A stretch of 64,000 bases of DNA from Byssothecium circinans (taxonomy: Eukaryota; Ascomycota; Dothideomycetes; Pleosporales; Massarinaceae): the NCBI GenBank assembly GCA_010015675.1, contig ML976991.1:747352-811351 (forward strand). The letters are read 5' to 3'. A program made the position numbers and the translations under genes. The notes under the pieces are model-generated. The model was not told where the DNA came from. It searched no databases and worked only from the letters and a program-made list of their open reading frames with translations. Position 1 is the stretch's first letter, and each line of letters opens with the position of its first letter. This document shows positions 46,531 to 59,139 of the stretch, piece after piece.

Positions 46531-47652
46531 TCAGCATGTTATGTTTCGCCAGGATGCCATGAACCAGAACTCTGCTCCGGCAAGATTTACTATGCGGAGG
46601 TATTGTTGCATTACCCTGGTGGCGTATTCGTCCCGCCTAGATCCGACTGCATCGATGAAGTCATGTTCTATCTTGATAGGCCAGAACGTGACTGCCCGCA
46701 TTGCTATGTGCACAGAGGCATCAATCCCAGATTGTAGTGATTCCAAGAGTTGATTTGCTGCCGTGTAAGCTACTGGAGAGCATAGCTGAGTATCTTCCAT
46801 CAACGCTCGAAGCTGGACCATGCATGACGATAGCAACGGAGGAAGCGATCTCGACGGGTCGGGTGCGTATTGGAAAATCGATCTGAAGGGCCCATTCCAG
46901 ATGGCATCTTGGTTGTCCTCGAGAATAAGGTTCATGCCGCGCAAAAGCTGGAAAACCTCCAAGAGTGCTCCGACGGTGTTGTTCGCGCTCTCTGCGAAGG
47001 CATTCAGCGTGATCAAGCTCGTTGCAGCGAAGAGAGCGTGGCAGTTCGTCGGAGTGATGTCCGGTAGCACTCTGTTGATCTCTGCGATGGCAGCTGATTG
47101 ATGACTTGACGCTTGAATGCGATGTTTTGTTGATAGCGGATCAATGTATGCTAGATGTGAGGCCGAGAATCCGAGGATGCAATGCATTAAGAACTTGTGT
47201 CGAAATGCTTCCTGGGTAACCAGAAAGCCCCAAGTCTGCTTCGCTCGATCATTGCCAGGAACGGTGAGGTGGGCATGAGCCGTGTAGTGGTGCATGAGTT
47301 CGAGATCTTCCATCCAGCCATCGGTCAGGTCAACCGAATGGCGGCATGCCGAGCTGCCTCGCGGAAGCACCGGTACTGTAGTGTCCGAGGATCCAGCAGG
47401 GCTGGTATGTGAGGACGATTGGCCAGATAGCGTACTGCTTGCACGGTCGTCCGGTAGCTGCGACGTAGCAGGAGAGCCCAACAAGCTGCAATCTACGCCA
47501 TATTTGATACAATTAGAACAGGGCGACCGCTCGTTACACTGAAGCGTTTAGTAAGAGACTCAGCGTAGAGGCTGAGGCTTATTAACCTTGACGCGTCTCG
47601 CTTTGCATTGTCTGCATCCATTTCTGGATTTTTTGGAGCCCAAACGTGGCAT
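46531..47652 (-). CDS. Zn(II)2Cys6 transcription factor, candidate local regulator
   Basis: Two exons (47652-47587 and 47538-46531, intron 48 nt) give 357 aa. Splicing in phase 0 completes a binuclear zinc cluster with Cys13, Cys16, Cys23, Cys29, Cys32 and Cys39 (C-x2-C-x6-C-x5-C-x2-C-x6-C), embedded in basic residues (CRQCKARRVKCNERSPCSNC). The remainder has the feel of the Upc2-like regulators: VDLTDGWMEDLELMHHYTAH, then a helical region including KFLMHCILGFSASHLAYIDP. The protein is short for the class, so a C-terminal loss cannot be excluded. Neighbours are transporters and tailoring enzymes, so a local regulator is the simplest reading. A pyrimidine-rich tract precedes its start. Confidence 0.87.
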
Positions 47653-48749
47653 TGTAAGCCAGATTCGAGAACGCGAAAGTGCGAGAGCGAGAGCGAGGGC
47701 AGACTGAGAGCGGGAGCGAAAGCGACAGCCCTATGAATGGCGCCCTTGGCTGGTGCTAGGCCGGAACTACAAGTACTTGTACGACCATCGTACTCGCATT
47801 CGACCTGCATCTGCATCCAGAACATAGCCAGTATGCCAAAAGGCGAGCTGCCCGCATTCAACGACAATAGGCAATATACCGTGCATAACGGTTGGAATGG
47901 AAAAGCAGGATGCCTATAGTATATGACACTTCTAGATGATTTTTTGGCGCACAAGTTTGTCGCTTGACAGGAGGGGATCTGTCGCAGCAGCATGCATCAT
48001 GCCAGCGGACACAGTACCTTCGTGTGGCGGCTTTAGATGCCCGGCCTACTACCCGTTCCCGCTACCAGATTTCCTAAAATTGCCTTTTGATTCGACCGTA
48101 GCATTTGTACGCGCACTGTTCTAAATTTACGCAGGCGGGGCGAGGACTGGTCCGCGGATCTGAGTCGAATCCTGCTGTTTCGCCCATCGTTCCCGACAAC
48201 AGCGGACGAAAAGGAACGCTCAAATCGGTAATCGAGCGCTTATGTTATGCAAGCGGACTTAAGTGAAATCTAACTCAAGCGTTTGTGTCACGTACGCGGA
48301 CTTTAGTCATGTTTAGCATTCATCGAAGCTTCGACGCGGATTCGTAGTCTCGATAACAAACCGAAATGACCGCTCTACTCAAACAACAAGCACCCCTGAA
48401 GCACTGAAGTCAAATACGCCAAAGGTTACGCTGGAGCTTTGCGGAACGGCTGCATTTCACTGTCCCTTCGAAGGAAAATCTGCGACCTTTTGAAACTGCG
48501 GTGATGGCCATAACAGAGGTGTCCCAAGATGTTCCAAGTATACGCCAAGCTACTCATAACTCACTAGATTGTGGATAAGATCTTGGGTTACGATGACGTG
48601 GATGCGGCCACGGCAGCTGAGCTGAGCCTCGAATGTATGGGATGCTAATTTAAAGTCACAGAGAACAAGCGAAGATGCTGGACAAAAGTAGAACGGTCTA
48701 TGGAGTATAAACTAAAACGCTACTACGCTCCGCGAGTAACGTTGAGAAC
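47653..48749. promoter_or_regulatory. upstream region of the Zn2Cys6 gene
   Basis: The first 80 bp next to the start include an imperfect GAGCGA-repeat tract at 47672-47728, which is CT-rich on the transcribed strand as is common before fungal transcription starts. A TCG-N5-CGA site occurs at 48225-48235. The remaining sequence, to 48749, includes the 3' side of the AsaB-like gene and no gene. Confidence 0.4.
48225..48235. promoter_or_regulatory. candidate TCG-N5-CGA element
   Basis: TCGGTAATCGA fits the TCG-N5-CGA consensus known for the Zn2Cys6 regulator AflR. It lies about 570 bp upstream of the Zn2Cys6 start. Such short sites also occur by chance. Confidence 0.3.
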
Positions 48750-49562
48750 TCAATTGATGAAAGCAAACATCTTGATCTCAATGCTTTGCCTAGGCTCTTC
48801 GTCTGTCCACCTGGGATCTACAAATGCAGTATGAGGAAGTGTCATTCCGTTTTCAGCCTTGGAGTCGAACTGCTTGAAGATCACAGGCTCTTCTGGCGTC
48901 TGACCTTCGAGATACACCCACTCGTGCCCGGGTGAGTATTTCACATTGCCGAGCTCGCTCCAGGAATTCTCGAAGATCATCCTGGTCGGGATGATATCTC
49001 CCGTTTTCACGGTCTCCCAGTTCATCACGGCCAGAGGATCGCGCTTGATCGCCTTGAGCGGCCTCCAAACATTGATCGCCAGTATACGGCCAGATTCAAG
49101 AGCGGCACGCTCCTCAGGGTCCTTAATGACGTTCTTGAGATGGTTTAGGGCACCAGCAGATGTGAAGTCCGTATGGACGCTATGTGCAGGCGCCTTGTTG
49201 TCCGCACGTTTGTTTGAGTCCTCAGCCAGACTGCGAATACGATGCGTAAAGGTGACGACCTTATAAGCGCCAGTAAGTCGCTTGACCAAACTTTCCGTTG
49301 CTGGTAATAGAATGTTGCGAATCTCGTCTTCGGAAGTTGCCTTGTCAAGGCCTGGCACAGGGTCTTTGACGTATTGAAAACCGTTCTTGTCCAACGTGTA
49401 TTGTTTCTGGCGAGCGTCATGGATAGGCGTGAGGATCTCTTCCACCCAGGTTTGATAGCGCTCGAATTGCTCCTCCGTGCCTGGCTTCGTAAAATCAAGC
49501 ACATCGACTTGGTCCTCCTTATCGTAGTGGTAACGGAGTTTGGTTTGAATTGCGGTAGCCAT
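48750..49562 (-). CDS. AsaB/CmcJ-like putative oxidoreductase (hydroxylase/desaturase family)
   Basis: A single exon of 270 aa. It matches a family of small fungal enzymes related to CmcJ and AsaB and often annotated as hydroxylase/desaturase or GA4-desaturase-like. Landmarks are the start LRYHYDKEDQVDVLDF, the pair VVTFTHRIR and HSVHTDFTSAGALNHL, the segment AINVWRPLKAIKRDPLAVMN, and near the end LEGQTPEEPVIFKQFDSK and GMTLPHTAFVDP. The His-x-Asp in HSVHTDF could be an iron-binding facial pair, by analogy with 2-oxoglutarate oxygenases; this is inference. Members occur in many specialised-metabolite clusters as tailoring enzymes. It lies between a Zn2Cys6 gene and a decayed FAD oxidase gene. 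Its promoter has a TATA palindrome and an inverted repeat. Confidence 0.88.
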   Translation of the reverse strand: MATAIQTKLRYHYDKEDQVDVLDFTKPGTEEQFERYQTWVEEILTPIHDARQKQYTLDKNGFQYVKDPVPGLDKATSEDEIRNILLPATESLVKRLTGAYKVVTFTHRIRSLAEDSNKRADNKAPAHSVHTDFTSAGALNHLKNVIKDPEERAALESGRILAINVWRPLKAIKRDPLAVMNWETVKTGDIIPTRMIFENSWSELGNVKYSPGHEWVYLEGQTPEEPVIFKQFDSKAENGMTLPHTAFVDPRWTDEEPRQSIEIKMFAFIN

Positions 49563-49655
49563 GTCTGCTTAAAGAATCGAGAAAGAGCAGAGTAGTGATG
49601 ACGCACAAAGAATTCTGAACTGAGTATGAGAACTGGTCAGTAAACCCTAGTGAGC

Positions 49656-49665
49656 CTTTATAAAG
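49656..49665 (-). promoter_or_regulatory. TATA box of the AsaB-like gene
   Basis: CTTTATAAAG is a perfect palindrome about 95-105 bp upstream of the ATG at 49562, at a usual distance for a TATA box given a leader of 50-70 nt. Confidence 0.5.
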
Positions 49666-49710
49666 TATGGAAGTCGATCTCGCCACATGCGTGTTATGCG
49701 GCCTTTGTAT

Positions 49711-49724
49711 TCGGTCCTGCCCGA
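49711..49724. promoter_or_regulatory. inverted repeat TCGG-N6-CCGA, candidate Zn2Cys6 dimer site
   Basis: TCGGTCCTGCCCGA has CGG/CCG half sites in inverted orientation, each extended by a matching T/A. It sits 45 bp upstream of the TATA palindrome. Zn2Cys6 dimers bind such CGG inverted repeats with family-specific spacing. No binding evidence can be given from sequence. Confidence 0.4.
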
Positions 49725-49900
49725 TGTAATGCCCATGCCGTCGTTATTCTATTACACCCGGCGCTGATGCGAGGCTAGCATGGATTAAGGCCATCATGAT
49801 AGGATGATTGACCATTAAAGTGAGTGCAACGCTTATTACTTGCGTGCTTGTAAGGTTTTATATAGGTGTTTCATACCATGGTAGTCGCACAGGCGCTAAT

Positions 49901-49924
49901 CGTACTCGCACTCGCATTCGTATT
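49901..49924. repeat. short tandem repeat of CGYAYT hexamers
   Basis: Four consecutive units CGTACT, CGCACT, CGCATT and CGTATT follow one another, with a weaker fifth unit. It is a small imperfect microsatellite. Confidence 0.6.
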
Positions 49925-50998
49925 CGCTTCGTATAGCGTTGGATAGCGTATTAATCTACACAGTATGAATTCAAGAGGAAAGAAAATACCCTTGCGCTAA
50001 CTATTGTTCGTATTGGTTCCTGTGCGCTAGCATGATTGCCGCGAATGGATCTGCAGGGCGCTAAATCGCTGGTCGTTATTGTATTCCTGAACTGCTTTGA
50101 AGTCACAGCCTGGGCCGCTGTCACTTTCTTTGTTTTTGATGCAAACGTATCAAAATGCACAGGCCTTGACTGCACATTGAGTTAGATTGTAGTTGCACTT
50201 TCATTTCTAATTACGTAAGTCCTAACAACTGCTGCCAGCTCTAGTTTGTGAAGTTCTGACATAAGGACAGCCTTTCTAACGTGCATATGTCGGTTTTTTC
50301 TGTCCGCGAGTTTCGCAAGCATCGTGCGGGAAGGCTACCTGAGGAAACGGCTGTGCAACTTGAAGATACAGAATCCATAATTCCGAAGCACAACATGCGT
50401 TGAAATGATCCTGTAATGTTATGAAGGATTATACTTGATGTATTGCTCATCAAGAGTATCCATCATTGTAGCCCTTTTTTTCTGGACTTCAGTTCCAATA
50501 GATTTTCTCAATCGATCGACGACATGTAGCACCCTCTAAATGTATCACTATCTTGAACGCCTTGTATTATAATTACTTGCCTGCAAGCCATATGTCATTA
50601 CTTCATTGCAACATTCCAGCACAGCGATATTACTAGGCCATTACGTAACTGCGTTGCAACATTGGACCTCAGGACCTCCGCGACCCTTTCAGTCCACGTA
50701 CACACTACACACGATGTCGCTGGCTTGGAGATGATTCTCATCTCGATTACACTTCCAATCTCATAAGAGCTGGACCAGTTGGGCTTTGAGTCGATCACCA
50801 AAGTAGCTGACAAGAGGAATCACGCTTCAAGTGTATTGGACACCTGTGCTTTGGCCTTGGAAAACCGCCCTGAAATGCAACGACTAGCTGTAAAACGTGT
50901 CGAAGGACACCGGCATGCTGTCGAAATAATAAAAGATATATTTACACACTATAGAAGATAATTTTAAATCCATGTCGAGGGAAGCGGAAGCCTATCGC

Positions 50999-52526
50999 TT
51001 ACTCGCTCTTGGCGTGAGCGATCTTGAATCCTCCTGGCATAAGATCTGTGTATACTCTGGCAGGATCATACTGTTTGCAAAAGGACAGCTCAGAGATTTT
51101 CAGAATAATCTAGTATTTAACCGAGGCTAATTTCAACACATACTTCGCCCGGATAGCTTTGAGCTTCTTGACGCTCTCAGTGCCGTAGCTCTTAAAGGCC
51201 TTTTGGTCCTTGCTGGCGTCATTAAGGTAGATGTACCGAGTCATGAGATCCTTCGCTTTTAGTTGCGACTCGATCTCTGCGTTAACGTCATTGACAAACT
51301 GGTAAATCTCAGCGTCATACTCAGCACTGCTCCAAGAAATGGCTTCCTCAACCCAGAATGCGGGTTCTACATCGATGTTTTGCGGGGACCCCTTTGACTT
51401 TGCTGCCATTGTGCGTGTGACGGAGTTGTAAGCTAGACCAGCAAAGAACCCAGGAATGTGATTGGCAAGGTCCCTCTCCTTCAGCAGGCTGAACCAAGTG
51501 TCATGGATGATATCCATTCCCTCGCGAGTCGCCTTTGCCGAAATAACGTGAAAGTTCTGTCTGAACCCGTGACCGGGACCACCCTCCTCGAAAGCAAACC
51601 TCAACAGACGGCTGTACTCTGCGAGTGACATTGCCTTCATCGTGGAGGTATCGTTGAGTGACTTGATAGTGCCGTCGTAGAATTTCTTCGCCGGTCCAGA
51701 CGATGGAACGACAGAGCCGTTGTACAGGAGCGTAGACTCGCAACTAGGGACTGTAAAGTTCGGCCCCCACCGGGCGACGGGCGTGATGGCAAATCCAGGC
51801 TCTACATCGCCATTGATGGTGTAATCGAGCAGGGCGTCAAGGTACAGATCCTTCGTCTCTTCGGATTCCTCGTACGTGGCTTCGGCGCGGAGGGTAGTTT
51901 CCAGTGGGAAGGTTTTGAGGTCGAAGCGAGTCACGAGACCGAAAGAATTACCACCGCCTTGCAGGGCCCAATATAGATCGGAATATTCGCAATCCGCAGT
52001 GACCGTGGCAATGGTACCGTCGGCAAGTACGACCTATCGTTCGTTAGCAACCGGTTTGAAAAATTCTTCTAGGTACCGTACCTCGTAAGCCCTGATCTTG
52101 CCATTCGTAGCAGAGAGACCGTGAGCATTGCTAAAGTATGAAATTCCACCACCAAGGAGAAGGCCCGGGACACCGACGGGAGGAAGTCTTCCTCCAACGA
52201 CAGTCACGTTTGTCCCGTCCAAGTATTCAAAAACATCGCCCCACCGTGGCCCGGGACCAATTGACATGGTCTGCTTATCTTCCGATAGTTTGAGTGTTTT
52301 CAGGTTCGTGCTTGAGATCTGCACGCCAGTAGAGTTGATGGTGGCAGCGCCGGGAATAGGCATATGGCCGCCACCACGCATAGCAAACGGCGTAGAGGAA
52401 TTGACCAGAGTCTTGACAGCAAACGATAAATCTTGGGCATTTCGAAGTCTTTTTTCCTGGCTTGTTGTTTCCTGCTATTACCTATTGCTACCTTCCTGCG
52501 AGAGTGAGGGCTGCGTGGCTGCACTG
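50999..52526 (-). pseudogene. decayed FAD-linked oxidoreductase (BBE/PCMH type)
   Basis: The central part is an intact BBE-type oxidase over two exons (52381-52082 and 52033 to about 51135, intron 48 nt): MRGGGHMPIPGA, VGVPGLLLGGGISYFSN, DLYWALQGGGNSFGLVTRFD, then a C-terminal substrate domain. Both ends look damaged. Upstream, the frame continues through NAQDLSFAVKTLVNSSTPF but meets a stop before any ATG; a separate remnant in another frame (CSHAALTLAG, 52494-52523) resembles the family's N-terminus, with about 30-40 residues of the usual spacing missing. Downstream, the reading frame runs into AKYVLKLASVKY and stops at 51110, while the normal family ending (YDPARVYTDLMPGGFK...) sits in a separate block at 50999-51070 behind a good acceptor but one base out of phase with the only donor. 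Splicing could still yield a truncated protein, but a functional enzyme is unlikely. Confidence 0.7.
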
Positions 52527-53139
52527 CATGCCGCTTTTACTGCTACGCGAGAGAGATACAATGGTGGGCTTGGACGGGCTTGGTGCGGTGAGTAGGAGTA
52601 CAGTCCAGTACATGGTACGTTCATGTCTCCAATCCTACCTACATAGGTAGACAAGGCGTCTCACGGGATTTTGAGATGAGGATATGTGTCTTATGCAAAA
52701 CTTAGAAATGAAGAAAGGTGGAGTGAAGTTAGAAATAGATCAGGGACATGTCTATAGTAATCGAAAGTGAGTCGCCATAAGGCAGCCAATCAGGATTCAG
52801 ACAATGGCGGAGGGGCAGAACCCTGCGTCAACGGCCGCCAAGCGGACGGTGGAATAGAGCAGTGAGGTTTTGGTCCCTTGAAAACAACGTGAGGCTTGAA
52901 TGAAAGCGAAGGCAGATGATACGTATGCTTTTTATCCAGTGCAACTTTTCTGATAATGTTGCCCGTCTCGTGACACGCCCTTGCATTCTTTCAGGAACCC
53001 TGGACTGGAATCCCACGAATGACGTAGCTCTGCAACCTGCTACTCGAGAATCGCACCGACTCCATCGGACATCCACAGCTTCACCTGACCATCAACACTG
53101 AAAGAAAACCATAACAAACACCACAAGAACCAACTCAAC
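52527..53139. other. intergenic, no gene seen
   Basis: The stretch separates the decayed oxidase from the next plus-strand gene. Its right side should hold that gene's promoter. No reading frame with a domain is seen. Confidence 0.35.
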
Positions 53140-54087
53140 ATGACCACGCAACATCCCACCTTGATCAACTTGCCCCCTCCGCCATCCGACCCCGCTACAC
53201 CTAACGATGCACCGTAAGACACCCCCTTCTGCTGCTTTCTCAACTCCACAGTGCTGACTCGAGTTTATAGGGGAACACCCAATTCTGCTACTACGACCAT
53301 GTCCGAGCTGTCTACAGTAGCTATCAAGGACGGTCATCGTGGCCACTTCCCGCATCACCACCACCCCGCCGATGCCGAACGCGCGGACCGCATCTCACGC
53401 TTGGCGGGACTCGAGCGCGTCACTGTCAGCCGCAACCCACATGGACTTGCACCTGGCACCGGAAGTGCTGCCAATCCTCCTCCCGGCTACTTCGATGCGA
53501 ACAATCAACCACAGATCTTCCGTGAACGGAGCACTGTCGGCAGTGCAAGCGCGACCGGCAGTGTTGGTGGCCGAACAACAACGTGGGCTAGTGGTAGCGA
53601 TGTATTCGAACCGGACCGGATGAGTGAGGACCAGAACGACGAGACTTCGAGCATTGGAGGCTTCAGTGATGAAGCTGCCTCCCTAGTCGGATTCGGAGAG
53701 GGCGCGAGGACACCAGCAAGACAACACAGCCAGATTGGCAGCCCCGCCATTGGCAAAGCAAGCGCAGTACCGCAACACCTGCGTGAACCAGGATCAGTCG
53801 GCTCGATCCCTGGCGTGGTTGCTCCTAGCAGCTCAGCAACTCCGCAGGCTTCATCAAGTGTGGAGCAGCAGAAGCATGACACGAAGATGCTCGATGGCAT
53901 GACTTATGACGATGGCGTTGTGGACACTACGAATCGCACACCTCCGTTGACTGGTCAAGGCCCTGGAAGTGCTACGACGGCAGAGCAAGTCATCCGCGAG
54001 AGATTGCTTCAGCGTCAGCGGCAGGCTGGCCAGGCTGGAGCTTCCAGTCAGGAGCCCATGGATTTGGAGCCGCAACGGGAGATGTAG
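53140..54087 (+). CDS. disordered conserved fungal protein, function unknown
   Basis: Two exons (53140-53213 and 53271-54087, intron 57 nt) give 296 aa. The protein is mostly disordered and Ser/Thr/Gly-rich, with short blocks that look conserved: LPPPPSDPATPN at the start, HHPADAERADRISRLAGLER, a Ser/Asp/Glu-rich stretch (SEDQNDETSSIGGFSDEAAS) and a C-terminal block MLDGMTYDDGVVDTTNRTPP followed by a basic helix with RERLLQRQRQ. I do not recognise a named domain. The start is the first ATG and has CAACATGACC context; the phase-2 splice is needed to include the N-terminal 24 residues. Confidence 0.75.
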
Positions 54088-54464
54088 TCAGCCCGAGTGT
54101 TCGTCTGTCGTTACTCCCATTACCTTTCTCATGTGATTTGTTCAGGAGTTTGATGGTTTAGTTTCAAGTCTGCGTGAACTATGATTATGATGGAGGGTGC
54201 TGTGCAGAGGCAGCGGGAGCGATGTATTGATTGTATGTGTTACTTAGCATGATATCAGGAATATGAATTGTTCAAACAAACTTGTCTGCTCACTTCATCT
54301 TGGGATTCATCAGTCGTCAAAAAGTAAGGCGAATTTTGCCAAGCTGTTAGCGCTCGCTTATCGCTAGCCGCACTGCTGGCTGCGACTTCGAAATTGAGAA
54401 GTCACAACACCTCACTCGCTCATCAACCACTCCCACAGCCAATTCGACACGCACATCCGTCGCT
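54088..54464. promoter_or_regulatory. intergenic, promoter of the eL29 gene inferred
   Basis: The stretch separates two plus-strand genes. The right part must hold the ribosomal-protein promoter, but I could not assign a specific element. Confidence 0.35.
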
Positions 54465-54878
54465 ATGGCCAGTAAGTTATTTGAAGGGCGTCTAAAGATT
54501 ATAAGCTGACTGAGAGCTTAGAATCAAAGAATTCGTCCCAGCACAACCAGTCGAAGAAGAACCACAGGAACGGGTACGCATCTCCTATCCGCACACGACC
54601 ACGAATATACCTCTGCGATTGCGCATTTCGCTGCTTCTAAAATCCTTGAAGAACTGTTCGGCATGGAAGCTAATACATTGTGTGCAGTATCAAGAAACCC
54701 AAGACGCACCGATACCCCTCGCTCAAGGGAACCGACCCCAAGTTCCGAAGGAACCACAGGCATGCTCTCCACGGCACCATGCGCGCTCTGGTGCGTCACA
54801 CATATCGGACACCACACAATCGAATACTGACAACAGTCGCAGAAGGAGGTCAAGGAGGGCAAGCGGGACGCGGCATAA
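54465..54878 (+). CDS. RPL29: 60S ribosomal protein eL29
   Basis: Four exons (54465-54471, 54522-54573, 54688-54790, 54843-54878; introns 50, 114 and 52 nt) give 65 aa, the normal size for fungal eL29. The sequence is the family's signature: KSKNSSQHNQSKKNHRNGIK then KPKTHRYPSLKGTDPKFRRN and HRHALHGTMRAL, ending with a Lys-rich tail. All phases fit (1, 2, 0). Exon 1 is just ATGGCCA, so the protein is invisible to simple ORF finding. It belongs to the large ribosomal subunit, near the exit-tunnel side of the 60S particle. Ribosomal protein genes in filamentous fungi commonly have such tiny first exons. Confidence 0.95.
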
Positions 54879-56917
<2,039 letters not shown>

Positions 56918-57285
56918 GAGGAGAGAGTGTATGATGATTATGAAGTCTACGATACCAAGGCGTCGGGAGATGGAGGGGTTTAATGCTAATATGGGATATT
57001 CTTGGATAGCAAGAATTGGGAAACGGGTATAGATATATCTAGAGAGAGGGCATATCAATCAATTCCCTCGAAATTCGAAGCTTCAATGCAGATTCAGTAT
57101 GCTAATGACGAGGCGAGCTATAGTGTACTAGGCTTCCACTCGCACATTCATAAACGATGCTCACCATCCTATCTCCATGCAAGTCCCTCGAACCATCAAT
57201 AACGCCTCGCTATGCAAAAAGACCAGCTCCGACGGTGAACATATGCAATATCCATAACTAAAATGTAAGCTAATGAGCTTCGATA
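56918..57285. other. convergent 3' flanks, no gene seen
   Basis: The stretch lies between the AMMECR1 gene and the AMSH-like gene. It has no supported gene. Confidence 0.35.
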
Positions 57286-59139
57286 CTACTTCCTCCGCAT
57301 ATCCACCACGTCCAACGGCGCATTCCGCAGCTCAACGACATGCCCCGGCTTCAGCGCTTCTGTATATATATTATCGACGCTGTGAGGATGGAAGATACCC
57401 GGTTGAGTGCAGTTCAGTATTGTTTGTTTGCCTGGAGGATCAGTGAGGCGGAAACAACCCCAGCTATACATTCCTTTCATTAGCGTGTGATCGTCAAACT
57501 GATAGGACTTGAGATTAGAAGGACGATGACAGCCTAAAAAGAGGAGAAGAAGGTGATGATGAAAAGGAGAAAAACGTACCTAGGCTCCTTACTCGGCGCA
57601 CAAACAATAGCAATACTCTCCTTCATCATAACCTGATACCCGACATGCGTATGCAAATCCCGACTGCTCATAAAGCACGTCTGCGTCGGATGCGTGTGTA
57701 TCCAACCCAAGACCATCAACTCCTCGCTATCACAGTAATCAAACAGTTCGCTCTCGTTGGTCATTTCGCAGGTATCGCTTGTGCTTGTTTGCGAAGGGAT
57801 GATGAGTTTCGTGATGAATAGCGCGTTGGATTTTAAGATGCCACAGAGCATGCCGCAGGTTTCGAGGTTGAGACGCGTGTTGGTGGATGCGGCGGAGAGG
57901 AAATGAGAGCGCAGTTGAGAGGGGAGGAAGATGCTGCGGAGGGGGTCGCCGTTTTCGAGGTAGGCGCTGGGTTTGAATTGGACTTCGTCAAGTTCGGGGG
58001 CCGGAGTGCTGGGGCGCGCTGGGGAGGGGATTTTGTTGGGTACTGGCGGGCCGGTGGGAATTGGTTCTATGTATTTGCCTGGTACAGGAGGTGGAAGAGG
58101 GCGTGTGTATGGAAATGCTGGCGGTGGTATAGGAGGTTTGGGCGGAAGCGCTGGTGGTTGAGGTGCGGACTCCCTTCGCAGATGTTCTTTTGGTGGTCGT
58201 GCAGGTGCGCTGCCTGGTGATGGTAGTTGAGGGTCGGGAGTTGTCCAACGTTCTTGTGTGGTGTGCTGAGGTACTGATGGATAGGTATATGATGAGGAGT
58301 ATCGCGAGGGAGTTGAGAGCTTTAGATGTCAGTACTACGATGCCAATAGAATGGCTAAAGACTTACCGAAGCGTACTGCGACGTCCGATGCCCATTCTGC
58401 TGTATCCGTCCAATCTCCTGAAGTTGACTTTGAAGTTCGTCGTCCCCCTCTTTACTCTGTCTCTTCAGTTCACCTTCCCAATCTACCCACACCCCACCGG
58501 TCCTCCGCTCCTGCTCCTCTTCTTCCGACACGCCAGCCTGCCTTACACCCCGTCTCGCAGCATCCCTCCTTTTCACCTCTCTCTGCGCAAGTCTCGCCGC
58601 CAATGATTGATTACCCTCCGCGTCAAGTGAAGGTCTATCAAAGCTTCTCCTCGCACCCCGCTCATTCAGCGACAGGCCATCTAGCTCTTGCGACAGTCTA
58701 CCAGTCCTTCCCTCAAGCGATTGGAGCGCCAGCGACTGAGCTTTTTTGCGCTTCAGCCAGTCTTCATGCCTCTTCTTTATGCGCGGTCTGATCTCTTCAA
58801 GCTTCTGGAGCTCAGCGGGTAATGTAGCGATGGCTGCCTTCAGAGGTATTTTGTTCTCGGGTAGGTTCGCCTGGGGATGCGTGCGCAGATGTTCGAGGAC
58901 GAGATTTGCGTGCCGGTAGAGTATCACGTAGACTTGTGCATCGTTGCCTTCTGCTTCGTAGACTTGGGCCTATTCTCATTAGCAAACAGTACTGGATGGA
59001 AAGTAAATGGACATACCTCTCTCTGCATATTGCTAGCAGTGCGCAGCCAGCTTTTCAACGGTATGTAGTCATTATACTCGTAATTCGAAGCTCTATCCGT
59101 AAGCTCCTGTACGGTCTCGGGAAGATTGATCCCCGCCAT
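57286..59139 (-). CDS. AMSH-like JAMM deubiquitinase (STAMBP family)
   Basis: Four exons (59139-59017, 58969-58367, 58319-57580, 57463-57286; introns 47, 47 and 116 nt) give 547 aa. The N-terminal USP8-dimer/MIT-like region spans about 1-110 (LTDRASNYEYNDYIPLKSWL, AQVYEAEGNDAQVYVILYRH). A coiled, charged region and a Pro-rich stretch (about 245-330) follow. The JAMM/MPN+ catalytic domain starts near 360. It shows the metalloprotease motif E-x(n)-H-x-H-x(7)-S-x(2)-D in EELMVLGWIHTHPTQTCFM followed by SSRDLH; the His pair is near residue 450. The last splice was chosen because the acceptor at 57464 joins to WGCFRLTDPP, the family's zinc-side segment, whereas a nearer acceptor gives a stop. Known role: K63-linked chain removal on endosomal cargo. 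Confidence 0.93.

Larger units (their letters stand above)
49563..50998. other. intergenic of about 1.4 kb with short repeats
   Basis: Besides the promoter elements near 49660 and 49711, a tandem array of four CGYAYT hexamers occurs at 49901-49924. Short frames at 50241-50453, 50598-50813 and 50779-50961 have no recognisable domain. The sequence from about 50450 to 50600 is AT-rich. Confidence 0.35.

Noticed and set aside
50779..50961. 60-codon frame that might be an exon remnant between the AsaB-like and BBE genes
   Set aside because: No recognisable motif or splice sites linking it to other exons; too short to support.
57464..57579. nearer acceptor CTTTTTAG in the last intron of the AMSH-like gene
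   Set aside because: It leads to a stop after a few codons, whereas the acceptor at 57464 restores the conserved metalloprotease segment.
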